DNA of 16,594 nucleotides. It comes from Bacteroidota bacterium. GTDB taxonomy: Bacteria; Bacteroidota; Bacteroidia; AKYH767-A; JABDAW01. A model generated the notes under the pieces. It saw only the letters and a list, made by a program, of their open reading frames with translations, was not told the origin of the DNA and did not search any database. Positions 1-7,537 of the stretch are shown here, piece after piece; the first letter of the stretch is position 1; each line of letters begins with the position of its first letter. The translations under genes and the position numbers were made by a program. The stretch spans positions 1 to 16,594 of the forward strand of contig JAHEYM010000028.1 in NCBI GenBank assembly GCA_023251595.1. The letters run 5' to 3'.

Positions 1-84
1 CTCGTCCTTAATGTTTTTGAGAAGAAAACGATACAATCCGTCGGCATACATATCGACACAATGGTTAAACTCGTTATTGGTCAT
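1..84 (-). CDS. ECF-type RNA polymerase sigma factor, N-terminal fragment
   Basis: This is the first 28 codons of a minus-strand gene that runs off the left edge of the window. The ATG is the complement of 82-84, and the translation starts MTNNEFNHCVDMYADGLYRF and continues to KNIKDE. It resembles the region-2 start of Bacteroidota extracytoplasmic-function sigma factors, where a helix with an LYRFLLKNIKDE-like stretch precedes the core-binding segment. Such proteins direct RNA polymerase to a small regulon, often for envelope or stress functions. Upstream on the same strand is a TGTAAC / CGTCTC pair that fits an ECF-type promoter, so the gene may be autoregulated. It is divergent from the penicillin-binding protein gene. 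The family call rests on only 28 residues; the subgroup and any anti-sigma partner cannot be seen. Confidence 0.72.
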   Translation of the reverse strand, partial: MTNNEFNHCVDMYADGLYRFLLKNIKDE

Positions 85-106
85 TCTAAACAGCCCGCGT
101 GTATGT

Positions 107-135
107 GAGACGGTTACGTATGTGTAAAAGTTACA
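107..135 (-). promoter_or_regulatory. Candidate ECF-sigma-dependent promoter of the sigma factor gene
   Basis: Read on the minus strand, TGTAAC (130-135) is followed after exactly 17 nt by CGTCTC (107-112). The ATG at 84 lies 22 nt beyond that. A GTAAC-type -35 with a CGTC-type -10 is the usual look of ECF-sigma promoters and is what I recall in front of Bacteroidota ECF sigma genes. The inference is autoregulation. No transcription start is proven. Confidence 0.5.
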
Positions 136-144
136 GCCGTAACT
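129..144. repeat. 6-bp inverted repeat in the divergent promoter region
   Basis: AGTTAC (129-134) and GTAACT (139-144) are perfect inverted arms around AGCC. The left arm contains the TGTAAC -35 of the minus-strand sigma promoter, and the right arm adjoins the candidate -33 element of the plus-strand penicillin-binding protein promoter. It could be an operator for both genes, or a chance symmetry created by the -35 motif. Confidence 0.4.
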
Positions 145-174
145 GTGTCATGAGCCCGAAAATTACTAATTTTG
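144..174 (+). promoter_or_regulatory. Bacteroidota-type promoter for the penicillin-binding protein gene
   Basis: TAATTTTG at 167-174 matches the TAnnTTTG -7 consensus of the primary Bacteroidota sigma factor. TGTG at 144-147 is one base from the TTTG -33 element, with a 19-nt spacer. The start codon is at 193, so the leader would be only about 10-15 nt. The consensus match is seen; use in vivo is inferred. Confidence 0.5.
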
Positions 175-192
175 AACTGATTTAAACCCACC

Positions 193-2517
193 ATGGAAAA
201 TCCCGAAGAGATCCCCCAAATTCCTGAAAATCCAGAACCTGTTGAAAAGAAGGAAAATTCAGACAGGGTAGTACTTTCACGCAAATTTAAGAAGCGATTT
301 CTGATCATTTTCTGGTCGGTCCTGCTGGTTCCGATATTGGTCATTTTTCTATACATCAGAGCTATCGGGAGTGGATATTTTGGCAAACTCCCTTCTTTTG
401 AAGAATTGGAAAACCCCAAAAGCAATCTCGCATCCGAAGTTTATTCTTCCGATCAGGTGCTTTTGGGAAAGTATTACTTTCAAAACCGGTCGAATTCCAG
501 ATTTAAAGAACTTTCACCCACACTGGTAAATGCGCTTAAAGCCACTGAGGACGTACGTTTTGAGGAACATTCAGGTGTCGATTTTACCGGACTGGTAAGA
601 GTGCTTTTTAAGACCATTTTGGGTGGAAATCAAGGTGCAGGCGGCGGAAGTACCATCACGCAGCAATTGGCGAAAAATCTTTTCCCAAGGGGTGAAAAAA
701 TGTCCAAACTTCACATGATTAATCGTAAAATCATGGAATGGATTATCGCGGTTCAATTGGAAAAAAACTATACGAAGGAAGAAATTCTTGCGATGTATCT
801 TAATACCGTAGAATTTGGAAGTAATGCGTATGGAATTAAATCCGCCGCAAAAATATTTTTTAATAGAACCACTGATTCACTAAAAGTTGAGGAAGCGGCC
901 ATGTTGGTAGGAATGTTGAAAGCGCCTTCGCTATATAGTCCCGTGAAAAACCCGAAAAATGCATTCGAACGTCGGAATGTGGTTCTTCAACAAATGAATA
1001 AATATAATTATTTGACAAAACATGATTACGATTCTCTGAAAAAAATTCCGATTGAAAAAAGTTTGAAATATAATGTTGAAGATCAGAATGCCGGACTCGC
1101 GGGATATTTTCGTGAATATCTGCGGAATGACATGATGAAATGGTGTCGCGAACATCGAAAAGCAGATGGCACCCCATATAATTTATATCGCGACGGATTA
1201 AAAATATATACGACCATTAATTCTAAGATGCAACGCTATGCCGAAGAAGCAGTGGTAGAGCAACTCAAAGGTTCACCCGCAAAAAAAGAAATCGGATTGC
1301 AGGCAGAGTTTTATGAACATTGGAAAGGACAGGAGCCCTGGGGTCAAAATACGGAGATCTTGATAAGCGGTATGAAACGTTCGGAACGATATCTCGAACT
1401 CCGGGCAATGAAAGCACCGGAAGATTCGATTAAAAAAGTCTTTGATACGAAAGTTCCGATGACTATTTTTTCCTGGTCGGGAGAGAAAGATACTATTATG
1501 TCGCCAATGGATTCTATAAAATATTATAAATATTTTTTGCAAAGTGGCTTTATGTCGATGGAACCGAAGACCGGTTTTGTTCGTGCCTGGGTCGGTGGAA
1601 TTAATTATAAATATTTTAAATACGATCACGTAAAAGAAGGACATCGTCAGGTGGGTTCAACTTTTAAACCATTTATATATGCATTGGCAATGCAGGAAGG
1701 ATATTCACCTTGTTATAAAGTTCCGAATAGTCGGGTAACATTTGTAGATGAATTTGGACATAGTTGGTCGCCCGAAAATTCGGATGGACAGTATGGAGGA
1801 ATGTTGACCTTAAAAGCGGCGCTTGCTAATTCCGTAAATTGCGTTTCTGCTTTTCTTATGAAACAATTCGGACCGAGAGCGGTTATCAATATGGCGAGAA
1901 CACTTGGAATAACAAGTCAGATAGATACAGTTCCTTCTATTTGTCTTGGCACACCCGATCTATCAGTGTATGAAATGGTAGGTGCTTATGGAACATTTGC
2001 AAATCAGGGCACCTGGACAGAACCCCAATATATTACGCGGATTGAAGATAAAAACGGAACGATAATAGGAGAATTTTTCTCGAAGCGAAGAGATGCAATC
2101 AGTCCCGAAACAGCTTACCTGATGTTGGATTTAATGAAAGGTGTTGTAGATTACGGAACAAGCACATGGATACGGAGTAAATTTAATTTAACCAATCCGA
2201 TCGCAGGGAAAACGGGTACAACTCAAAAACATTCGGACGGATGGTTTATGGGCATCACGCCGGAGCTTGTTTCGGGTTGTTGGGTTGGTGCTGAAGATCG
2301 GGCAGTGCATTTCAGATATATAGATAAAGGACAAGGCGCTTATATGGCATTACCTATTTGGGCTTTATATATGCAAAAAGTATATGGAGATAAAACTCTG
2401 CATTATTCGCAGGCAGATTTTGAAAAACCGTCGGGCAAATTAGGAGTGGAAACAAATTGTTTTAAATACGAAAGTGCACATCCCGGCGGATCGATAAATA
2501 ATGATTTAGGAAATTAA
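193..2517 (+). CDS. Class A penicillin-binding protein 1A (transglycosylase/transpeptidase)
   Basis: A bifunctional peptidoglycan synthase that polymerises lipid II into glycan strands and cross-links their peptides on the periplasmic face of the inner membrane. The 774-residue protein has a short charged cytoplasmic tail, one membrane anchor at about residues 36-55, then a GT51 domain with catalytic Glu119 in EDVRFEEHSG and the GGGSTITQQLAKNLF motif at 150-164. The transpeptidase domain shows all three penicillin-binding motifs: S489-T-F-K492 (acyl-enzyme serine), S547-V-N549 and K673-T-G675. Length and order are normal for PBP1A/PonA-type enzymes. The start at 193 sits just behind a TAnnTTTG promoter. 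Its stop lies 20 nt before the CoA-transferase gene, so co-transcription is possible, although the functions are unrelated. All key residues are present, so it should be active. I use no symbol because mrcA, ponA and pbpF are applied inconsistently in this phylum. Confidence 0.96.
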   Translation: MENPEEIPQIPENPEPVEKKENSDRVVLSRKFKKRFLIIFWSVLLVPILVIFLYIRAIGSGYFGKLPSFEELENPKSNLASEVYSSDQVLLGKYYFQNRSNSRFKELSPTLVNALKATEDVRFEEHSGVDFTGLVRVLFKTILGGNQGAGGGSTITQQLAKNLFPRGEKMSKLHMINRKIMEWIIAVQLEKNYTKEEILAMYLNTVEFGSNAYGIKSAAKIFFNRTTDSLKVEEAAMLVGMLKAPSLYSPVKNPKNAFERRNVVLQQMNKYNYLTKHDYDSLKKIPIEKSLKYNVEDQNAGLAGYFREYLRNDMMKWCREHRKADGTPYNLYRDGLKIYTTINSKMQRYAEEAVVEQLKGSPAKKEIGLQAEFYEHWKGQEPWGQNTEILISGMKRSERYLELRAMKAPEDSIKKVFDTKVPMTIFSWSGEKDTIMSPMDSIKYYKYFLQSGFMSMEPKTGFVRAWVGGINYKYFKYDHVKEGHRQVGSTFKPFIYALAMQEGYSPCYKVPNSRVTFVDEFGHSWSPENSDGQYGGMLTLKAALANSVNCVSAFLMKQFGPRAVINMARTLGITSQIDTVPSICLGTPDLSVYEMVGAYGTFANQGTWTEPQYITRIEDKNGTIIGEFFSKRRDAISPETAYLMLDLMKGVVDYGTSTWIRSKFNLTNPIAGKTGTTQKHSDGWFMGITPELVSGCWVGAEDRAVHFRYIDKGQGAYMALPIWALYMQKVYGDKTLHYSQADFEKPSGKLGVETNCFKYESAHPGGSINNDLGN

Positions 2518-2537
2518 TTTAATAAAAGTATTTACAA

Positions 2538-3236
2538 ATGATAAATAAAGTTGTGAAGGATGCCGATGAGGCAATTAGTGGAATCGTAGATAATATGACT
2601 ATAATGCTTGGTGGATTCGGGCTTTGCGGAATACCGGAAAATTGTATCGCGGCATTGGTAAGGAAAGGAGTGACAGGATTGACGTGTATTTCCAACAACG
2701 CAGGTGTCGATGGATTTGGTCTTGGGATGTTATTGGCGAAACACCAGATAAAAAAAATGATTTCATCGTACGTGGGTGAAAATGAAGAATTTGAAAGACA
2801 ATTATTAAGTGGTGAATTGGAAGTCGATCTTATTCCACAGGGCACGTTATCGGAGCGATTACGTGCTGCCGGTGCAGGTATTCCCGCGTTTTACACACCA
2901 GCAGGTTATGGAACGGAAGTGGCGAAAGGAAAAGAAACCCGAGAATATTATGGCAAAATGTATTTGCTTGAAAATTGGTTGAAAGCAGATTTCGCGATTG
3001 TGAAAGCAGCGAAAGGGGATACCATGGGTAATTTAATTTATCATGGAACAGCTCAGAATTTTAATCCGATGATGGCGATGGCAGGTAAGATCACCATTGC
3101 TGAAGTTGAAGAATTAGTTCCTGCCGGAGCATTGGATCCCGAAAATATTGATACACCCGGAATATTTATTCAGAGGATTTTTCAGGGAAAGAATTATGAG
3201 AAACGGATTGAACAAAGAACGGTGACGAAAAGGTAG
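2538..3236 (+). CDS. scoA: 3-oxoacid CoA-transferase, subunit A
   Basis: Alpha subunit of succinyl-CoA:3-ketoacid (acetoacetate) CoA-transferase, which moves CoA between succinyl-CoA and acetoacetate in ketone-body and short-chain-acid metabolism in the cytoplasm. The 232-residue product is the usual length for a stand-alone subunit A. It carries the Gly-rich CoA-transferase family I signature GGFGLCGIPE from residue 25, and further typical stretches such as SNNAGVDGFGLG and IPAFYTPAGYGTEVAKGKE. The partner subunit follows at 3322 on the same strand. The 85-nt gap between them is longer than usual for this pair and holds an 8-bp tandem repeat and a hairpin. The start at 2538 gives the expected N-terminus; no Shine-Dalgarno sequence is visible. 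Exact acid specificity cannot be read from sequence, and a related acetate or butyrate CoA-transferase is the main alternative. Confidence 0.92.
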   Translation: MINKVVKDADEAISGIVDNMTIMLGGFGLCGIPENCIAALVRKGVTGLTCISNNAGVDGFGLGMLLAKHQIKKMISSYVGENEEFERQLLSGELEVDLIPQGTLSERLRAAGAGIPAFYTPAGYGTEVAKGKETREYYGKMYLLENWLKADFAIVKAAKGDTMGNLIYHGTAQNFNPMMAMAGKITIAEVEELVPAGALDPENIDTPGIFIQRIFQGKNYEKRIEQRTVTKR

Positions 3237-3258
3237 TGAAAAAGTGAAAGAGTGAATG
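3235..3258 (+). repeat. 8-bp tandem repeat, three units, over the scoA stop codon
   Basis: Three consecutive units AGTGAAAA, AGTGAAAG and AGTGAATG run from 3235 to 3258. The first overlaps the scoA TAG stop (3234-3236). Short imperfect tandem repeats of this kind suggest slippage-derived sequence rather than a protein-coding or binding function. Confidence 0.6.
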
Positions 3259-3268
3259 GAATTCATGG

Positions 3269-3287
3269 CCTCCGGCTTTTCTGGAGG
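3269..3287 (+). other. Hairpin between scoA and scoB
   Basis: CCTCCGG (3269-3275) can pair with CTGGAGG (3281-3287), seven pairs including one G-U, around the loop CTTTT. No T-tract follows, so it does not look like an intrinsic terminator. In a co-transcribed message it could act as a processing or stability element. It may equally be a fragment of a dispersed repeat, since GGAGG recurs just after it (3290-3294). That GGAGG is about 27 nt before the scoB ATG, too far to serve as its ribosome binding site. Confidence 0.4.
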
Positions 3288-3321
3288 GCGGAGGAAAGAA
3301 ATAATTTGAATTAATAATATT

Positions 3322-3978
3322 ATGTTAGATAAAAACGGAATTGCAAAAAGGATTGCAAAAGAATTAAAAGACGGATATTACGTGAATCTCGGTATTGGTA
3401 TCCCGACACTGGTTGCGAATTATATTCCTGAAGGAATATCAGTAGTATTACAATCGGAGAACGGATTATTGGGAATGGGACCATTTCCATATGACGAGGA
3501 GGTAGACGCTGATGTCATAAATGCCGGGAAACAAACTGTTACGGCTATCGATGGAGCATCATTTTTTGATTCAGCTACAAGTTTTGCCATGATCAGGGGA
3601 GAACATATTGACTTGACCGTTTTGGGTGCTATGGAAGTAAGTGAGAATGGTGATATTGCGAATTGGAAAATTCCTGGAAAATTGGTAAAAGGGATGGGAG
3701 GAGCGATGGATCTTGTTGCATCCGCTAAAAATATAATTGTTGCCATGCAACATGTAAATAAAGCCGGTGAATCGAAATTATTATCTAAGTGTACATTACC
3801 GTTAACAGGTGTTCGCTGCGTAAAAAGGATTGTGACCGAATTGGCAGTCCTTGATGTCTTACCTGCCGGTGGCTTCAAGTTGCTCGAAAGAGCTCCGGGT
3901 GTGAGTGTGGAACAAATAAAGGCTGCAACAAAAGGCAAATTAATAGTTGAGGGAGAAATTCCGGAAATGAGTAATTAG
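3322..3978 (+). CDS. scoB: 3-oxoacid CoA-transferase, subunit B
   Basis: Beta subunit of the same CoA-transferase, carrying the catalytic glutamate that forms the glutamyl-CoA thioester. The signature QSENGLLGMGPFPYDEE starts at residue 44, with Glu46 in the conserved SENG motif. The N-terminal stretch YYVNLGIGIPTLVANYIPEG and the later GAMEVSENGDIANWKIPGKLVKGMGGAMDLV are also typical. At 218 residues it is the normal length. It would pair with the scoA product to form the active enzyme. The stop TAG (3976-3978) lies within a 7-bp tandem repeat that runs straight into a 25-bp dispersed repeat. The following glycosyltransferase frame is in the same phase, open directly after this stop. No promoter of its own was seen, so expression from the upstream transcript is likely. 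Confidence 0.93.
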   Translation: MLDKNGIAKRIAKELKDGYYVNLGIGIPTLVANYIPEGISVVLQSENGLLGMGPFPYDEEVDADVINAGKQTVTAIDGASFFDSATSFAMIRGEHIDLTVLGAMEVSENGDIANWKIPGKLVKGMGGAMDLVASAKNIIVAMQHVNKAGESKLLSKCTLPLTGVRCVKRIVTELAVLDVLPAGGFKLLERAPGVSVEQIKAATKGKLIVEGEIPEMSN

Positions 3979-3990
3979 CAATTAACAATT
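3973..3990 (+). repeat. 7-bp tandem repeat over the scoB stop codon
   Basis: AATTAGC (3973-3979), AATTAAC (3980-3986) and a partial AATT (3987-3990) form a heptamer series that contains the scoB TAG stop and abuts the 25-bp dispersed repeat. It was probably generated by slippage; no function is inferred. Confidence 0.5.
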
Positions 3991-4015
3991 GTAGAGACGT
4001 TGCACGCAACGACTT
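3991..4015 (+). repeat. Dispersed 25-bp repeat with internal palindrome, copy 1
   Basis: This 25-bp stretch matches 14929-14953 on the same strand at 24 of 25 positions; the only difference is a C here for a T at the fifteenth base. It begins GTAGAGACG and contains CGTTGCACGCAACG, a 14-bp palindrome with one mismatched centre pair. The left arm GTAGAG is not mirrored on the right, so the element looks like a one-sided or truncated version of a longer palindromic repeat. It sits between scoB and the first glycosyltransferase, and one possible start codon of the latter (TTG at 4000) lies inside it. Confidence 0.75.
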
Positions 4016-4035
4016 ATATAACCAATATCAAAACA

Positions 4036-4965
4036 TTGATTTCAATTGTAATCCCCATCTTTAATGAAGAGAAAAACATTCCGGCGTTAGTTGAGCGCTT
4101 GAGGAAATCCGTGTGTTCTTTGGGAATTGAGTACGAATTTATTTTTGTGAATGATGGAAGCAGGGATCATTCGTTAAAACTGATCAAACAATTCTCCTTA
4201 GAAAATAATTCTATAAAATATATTGATCTGAGTCGAAATTTCGGACATCAGATTTCGATTTGTGCCGGAATTGAGTTAGCGAAAGGTAATCAGATTGTAT
4301 TGATCGATGGTGATCTTCAGGATCCGCCGGAATTAATCCCTACGCTATATCATAAAATGCAGGAGGGATATGAGGTTGTCTATGCGCGACGTAAGCATCG
4401 TAAAGGAGAAGGTTTTTTTAAATTATGGACTGCAAAGGTGTTTTACAGGATTCTCGCAAAAATCACTTCGATTGATATTCCGTTGGATACAGGTGATTTC
4501 AGAATTATTGATAAAAAGGTAGCCGATATATTACGGAAGATGCCGGAACAACAAAAGTTTTTACGAGGACAAATAGCGTGGATGGGCTTCCGCCAAACTT
4601 ACATGGATTATGATCGTGATGAAAGAGTGGCGGGATCGACAGGATATTCATATTTAAAAATGATCAGATTTGCATTAGACGGAATTACTTCCTTCTCAAA
4701 TCTTCCCTTGCGTTTTGCTACGATTACCGGATTTATTGTTTCCGCGATTTCTTTTTTGATGATTATTTATTCACTTTGCGCGAAATTCTTTTTACCTGGA
4801 TATCAGCCTGGTTGGGCTTCATTGATGCTGGCTGTTTTATTTATAGGTGGAATTCAATTAATTGGGATTGGAATTATCGGAGAATATATTAGCAGGATGA
4901 GTTCTAATATCAGGAAGAGACCGCTTTATGTAGTAAACGAAACAAACATTTCAAATGAAAATTGA
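4036..4965 (+). CDS. Membrane-anchored family 2 glycosyltransferase (GtrB/DPM1-like polyprenyl-phosphate sugar synthase)
   Basis: Probable transferase of a sugar from a nucleotide donor to polyprenyl phosphate at the cytoplasmic face of the inner membrane. The GT2 fold starts at once with ISIVIPIFNEEKNIPALVERL, followed by FVNDGSRDHS and the metal-binding DGDLQDPPEL motif (D91, D93, D96 from this start). RMPEQQKFLRGQIAWMGF is typical of the GtrB/ArnC-like group. Two C-terminal membrane spans follow, at about residues 225-250 and 260-285. The start is uncertain: no ATG exists at the right place. TTG 4036 gives a family-like N-terminus and 309 residues. TTG 4000 would add 12 residues encoded partly by the 25-bp repeat. 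The gene overlaps the next one by 11 nt. The sugar cannot be predicted. Confidence 0.88.
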   Translation: MISIVIPIFNEEKNIPALVERLRKSVCSLGIEYEFIFVNDGSRDHSLKLIKQFSLENNSIKYIDLSRNFGHQISICAGIELAKGNQIVLIDGDLQDPPELIPTLYHKMQEGYEVVYARRKHRKGEGFFKLWTAKVFYRILAKITSIDIPLDTGDFRIIDKKVADILRKMPEQQKFLRGQIAWMGFRQTYMDYDRDERVAGSTGYSYLKMIRFALDGITSFSNLPLRFATITGFIVSAISFLMIIYSLCAKFFLPGYQPGWASLMLAVLFIGGIQLIGIGIIGEYISRMSSNIRKRPLYVVNETNISNEN

Positions 4966-5677
4966 GACCCTCTCTATTGTTGTTCCAGCTTATAATGAAG
5001 AGAGGACAATTCATCTTATTCTCGACAAAGTTCGTGCAGTTCATCTTTTGGCAGGAATTGGTAAAGAAATAATCATTGTAAATGATTGTTCGAAAGATGA
5101 CACTCTATCGGTTTTAAATAAATACGCTGCACAGCATCCCGAAGAAAAAATTATAGTAATTTCTCATGAAATAAATAAAGGAAAAGGTGCAGCCATTCAC
5201 ACAGGAATTAAACAAGCAACCGGTGAGCTTGTAATTATTCAGGATGCAGATCTTGAGTATGATCCACGCGAATACAATCTGCTTCTCAAACCGATCCTTG
5301 ATGGTTTTGCAGATGTGGTCTTTGGTTCGCGTTTTTTAGGTGGCAATCCGCATCGGATATTATTTTACTGGCACTCGATTGGAAATAATTTTTTAACGAA
5401 TCTCTCAAATATGTTTACCAATCTGAATCTAACGGATATGGAGACTTGCTACAAGATGTTCAGCAGGGAATTGATTCAATCGATTGAACTCAAAGAAAAT
5501 CGTTTTGGATTTGAGCCGGAGGTTACTGCAAAAATTGCAAGAATAAAAGGTATTCGTATTTACGAAGTAGGAATTTCCTATTATGGGAGGACTTACGAAG
5601 AGGGAAAAAAAATTAATTGGAAAGACGGGTTCAGAGCAATTTTTTGTATTTTAAAATATAATATTTTCTCGCGATGA
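4955..5677 (+). CDS. Soluble family 2 glycosyltransferase (DPM1/ALG5-like)
   Basis: A 240-residue GT2 enzyme with no membrane span, of the dolichyl/polyprenyl-phosphate mannose or glucose synthase type. The motifs are LSIVVPAYNEERTI at residues 6-19, IVNDCSKDD near 41-49, KGKGAAIHTG and the DXD-type IIQDADLEYDP with D97 and D99. The later VFGSRFLGG, TDMETCYKMF and GFEPEVTAKIA stretches are typical of this subgroup. Like its neighbour it probably loads a sugar onto a lipid phosphate, giving the cluster two candidate donor-forming enzymes. Its start overlaps the end of the previous gene by 11 nt, and its stop overlaps the next start in an ATGA, so translation of the three genes is probably coupled. 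Which nucleotide sugar it uses is unknown. A transferase acting directly on a glycan is the alternative. Confidence 0.9.
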   Translation: MKIETLSIVVPAYNEERTIHLILDKVRAVHLLAGIGKEIIIVNDCSKDDTLSVLNKYAAQHPEEKIIVISHEINKGKGAAIHTGIKQATGELVIIQDADLEYDPREYNLLLKPILDGFADVVFGSRFLGGNPHRILFYWHSIGNNFLTNLSNMFTNLNLTDMETCYKMFSRELIQSIELKENRFGFEPEVTAKIARIKGIRIYEVGISYYGRTYEEGKKINWKDGFRAIFCILKYNIFSR

Positions 5678-7527
5678 AGTTCGAAGAACTGAAACAGAAG
5701 AAATTAGTTCTATCGATACTCTTTTTCTTTGCTCTGATCTATTGTTTAATCTCAATTGTCAATCATTATAAATTCCGCACTTACGCGCTTGATTTAGGAT
5801 TATACTCAAATCTGATGTATGATTATTCCCACTTCAGGATGAGTCATTATTCAATTGTTCATGGTTTTTATCCGCACAACCCATTAGCGGATCATTGCGA
5901 TTTATTGATTCCGTTGCTAAGTCCCTTGTATTGGCTATTCGGAACATATACACTCCTAATAATTCAAATTGCGGCAATATTATTTGGTGGGTACGGTGTT
6001 TATATTTATTTCAAGGAAAGAACAGATAAGAAATTCTTGCCTGAACTTGCGATGATTCATTTTTTTTGTATCTGGGGGATTTATTCTGCTCTTGCGTATG
6101 ATTATCACAGCAACGTAGTTGGGGCGATGTTTGTGCCATGGTTGCTGCATTATTTTGATAAAAGGAACTATCGACTAACAGCGCTGTTTTTCATTCTGCT
6201 GATTTTTTCAAAAGAAAATATGTCTCTCTGGGCGGTATTTATTTTCCTCGGACTTATATTTCTGAACCGGAAAGACAAATCGAAAATGAAGGCTGCTTTT
6301 ATTTTTCTTTTTATTTCTGCTGCCTACTTCACATTCATCATGGAATATTTAATGCCGGCTTTGAGCGGTGATTATTTTAATGCAAATAACGATCATTATC
6401 CATATCCTGACCTAGGTTCAAATTTCGGGGCGATAGTAACAACTATATTCACACGACCACTCTATGTCATAAAACTTTTATTCACGCATACAGTAAATTA
6501 CAGTGGATACGACGGAATCAAAAAAGAAATGCATCTGATGGTATTATTTTCAGGAGGCTACGCGCTTCTCTTCCGTCCACAATATTTGGTTATGTTAATC
6601 CCGATTTACGGACAAAAACTATTTTCAAACAGTGATGCGAAATGGGGAATTAATGCGCAATACTCCATAGAGTTTGTTCCGATCCTCACCATTGCACTTT
6701 TTACACTTTTAATGAAAATTAAAACACAGGAAAGGATGTTAGTCATTTCAACAAACCTTACATTGTTGACCGGGTTTGCTACATTCAGTAAATTAGAACA
6801 TAGAACAGCGCTTTATCATTCGCCACAAAATGTAATGTTCTATGACGACATCCATTATCATACAGATTTCACGGTATATAAAGTGCATGATGCGTTGAAA
6901 CTTATTCCTCCCGACGCCATTGTATGTGCGCAGACCCAATTGGTTCCCCATCTCAGCGGTCGGCCATACATATACCAATTTCCTGATGTGTATGACGCCG
7001 ATTATATCGCATTATTGGATCGTGAAACCACTTACCCCAGAAATCGTGTAGATTACGATGATGCGGTCAATTCAGTTTATCACTCTCCCGATTGGGAAGT
7101 AATATATCAGGCAAATTATACGTGTATTTTGAAGCGTGTAAGAAATCGTTTTTGTATAAAAGCGTCAAACGGGCTATTTGTTTCAGCAGATCGTGATTTG
7201 GGTGGAGCTCTTATTGCGAACAGAACAAAAGCATTTGATTGGGAAAAATTCAGAATCTTTAAAACTACTGAAGGGAAATATAAAGTTTCATCCGATAATC
7301 ATTCTAATGTCCGGGTTGCATCTGATTCTACCGAACTACTGCTCGCAGATACAGAAATGTTTACTGGATGCGATCAATTTTCAATTGAATACCTTGGTCA
7401 TGGGAAATTTGCTGCACGGGCTTATAATAATAAATATGTTTCTGTAAACCACAGGAATAATGACAGAATTGAAGCGACTTCAGACACAATCGGTATTAAC
7501 GAAACTTTTTCCCTTTCTTTATATTGA
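5674..7527 (+). CDS. DUF2079 polytopic membrane protein with C-terminal fascin-like beta-trefoil domain
   Basis: A 617-residue protein in two parts. Residues 1 to about 485 form a polytopic membrane region with roughly ten spans that resembles DUF2079, a family related to GT-C glycosyltransferases. The first periplasmic loop has YALDLGLYSNLMYDYSHF, where D40 matches the acidic residue expected in GT-C active sites, and DHCDLLIPLLSPLYWLFG and YDYHSNVVGAMFVPWL are also family-like. From about residue 493 to the end there are three repeats, starting FCIKASNGLFVSAD, GKYKVSSDNHSNVRVAS and GKFAARAYNNKYVSV. These read as one fascin-like beta-trefoil, a fold that often binds sugars or protein partners. 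The likely role is transfer of a sugar from a lipid-phosphate donor in the periplasm, with the trefoil holding the acceptor. The start overlaps the upstream stop by 4 nt. The fusion is unusual; function is inferred. Confidence 0.82.
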   Translation: MKFEELKQKKLVLSILFFFALIYCLISIVNHYKFRTYALDLGLYSNLMYDYSHFRMSHYSIVHGFYPHNPLADHCDLLIPLLSPLYWLFGTYTLLIIQIAAILFGGYGVYIYFKERTDKKFLPELAMIHFFCIWGIYSALAYDYHSNVVGAMFVPWLLHYFDKRNYRLTALFFILLIFSKENMSLWAVFIFLGLIFLNRKDKSKMKAAFIFLFISAAYFTFIMEYLMPALSGDYFNANNDHYPYPDLGSNFGAIVTTIFTRPLYVIKLLFTHTVNYSGYDGIKKEMHLMVLFSGGYALLFRPQYLVMLIPIYGQKLFSNSDAKWGINAQYSIEFVPILTIALFTLLMKIKTQERMLVISTNLTLLTGFATFSKLEHRTALYHSPQNVMFYDDIHYHTDFTVYKVHDALKLIPPDAIVCAQTQLVPHLSGRPYIYQFPDVYDADYIALLDRETTYPRNRVDYDDAVNSVYHSPDWEVIYQANYTCILKRVRNRFCIKASNGLFVSADRDLGGALIANRTKAFDWEKFRIFKTTEGKYKVSSDNHSNVRVASDSTELLLADTEMFTGCDQFSIEYLGHGKFAARAYNNKYVSVNHRNNDRIEATSDTIGINETFSLSLY

Positions 7528-7537
7528 TCCTTTTAAA

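Noticed and set aside
114..425. 103-residue minus-strand frame crossing the sigma/PBP promoter region
   Set aside because: It covers the predicted promoters and the start of the PBP gene, and its sequence is unlike any family I know.
1273..1644. 123-residue minus-strand frame inside the penicillin-binding protein gene
   Set aside because: Antisense shadow; the plus-strand protein is complete with all catalytic motifs.
3269..3287. Intrinsic terminator between scoA and scoB
   Set aside because: A stem exists but no T-tract follows, and the two genes must be co-expressed to form the enzyme.
3420..3938. 172-residue open frame on the minus strand
   Set aside because: It lies wholly within scoB in antisense, has no family resemblance and no separate start signals.
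3235..3990. CRISPR-like repeats
   Set aside because: The repeated units are 7-8 bp, contiguous and without spacers; no cas genes are present.
7178..7447. 89-residue plus-strand frame
   Set aside because: Out-of-frame shadow of the beta-trefoil part of the DUF2079 gene, which itself reads cleanly to its stop.
7460..7537. Longer start (ATG 7460) for the MBOAT gene
   Set aside because: It would overlap the DUF2079 gene by 68 nt and add 26 residues unlike the family. ATG 7538 gives the standard N-terminus.
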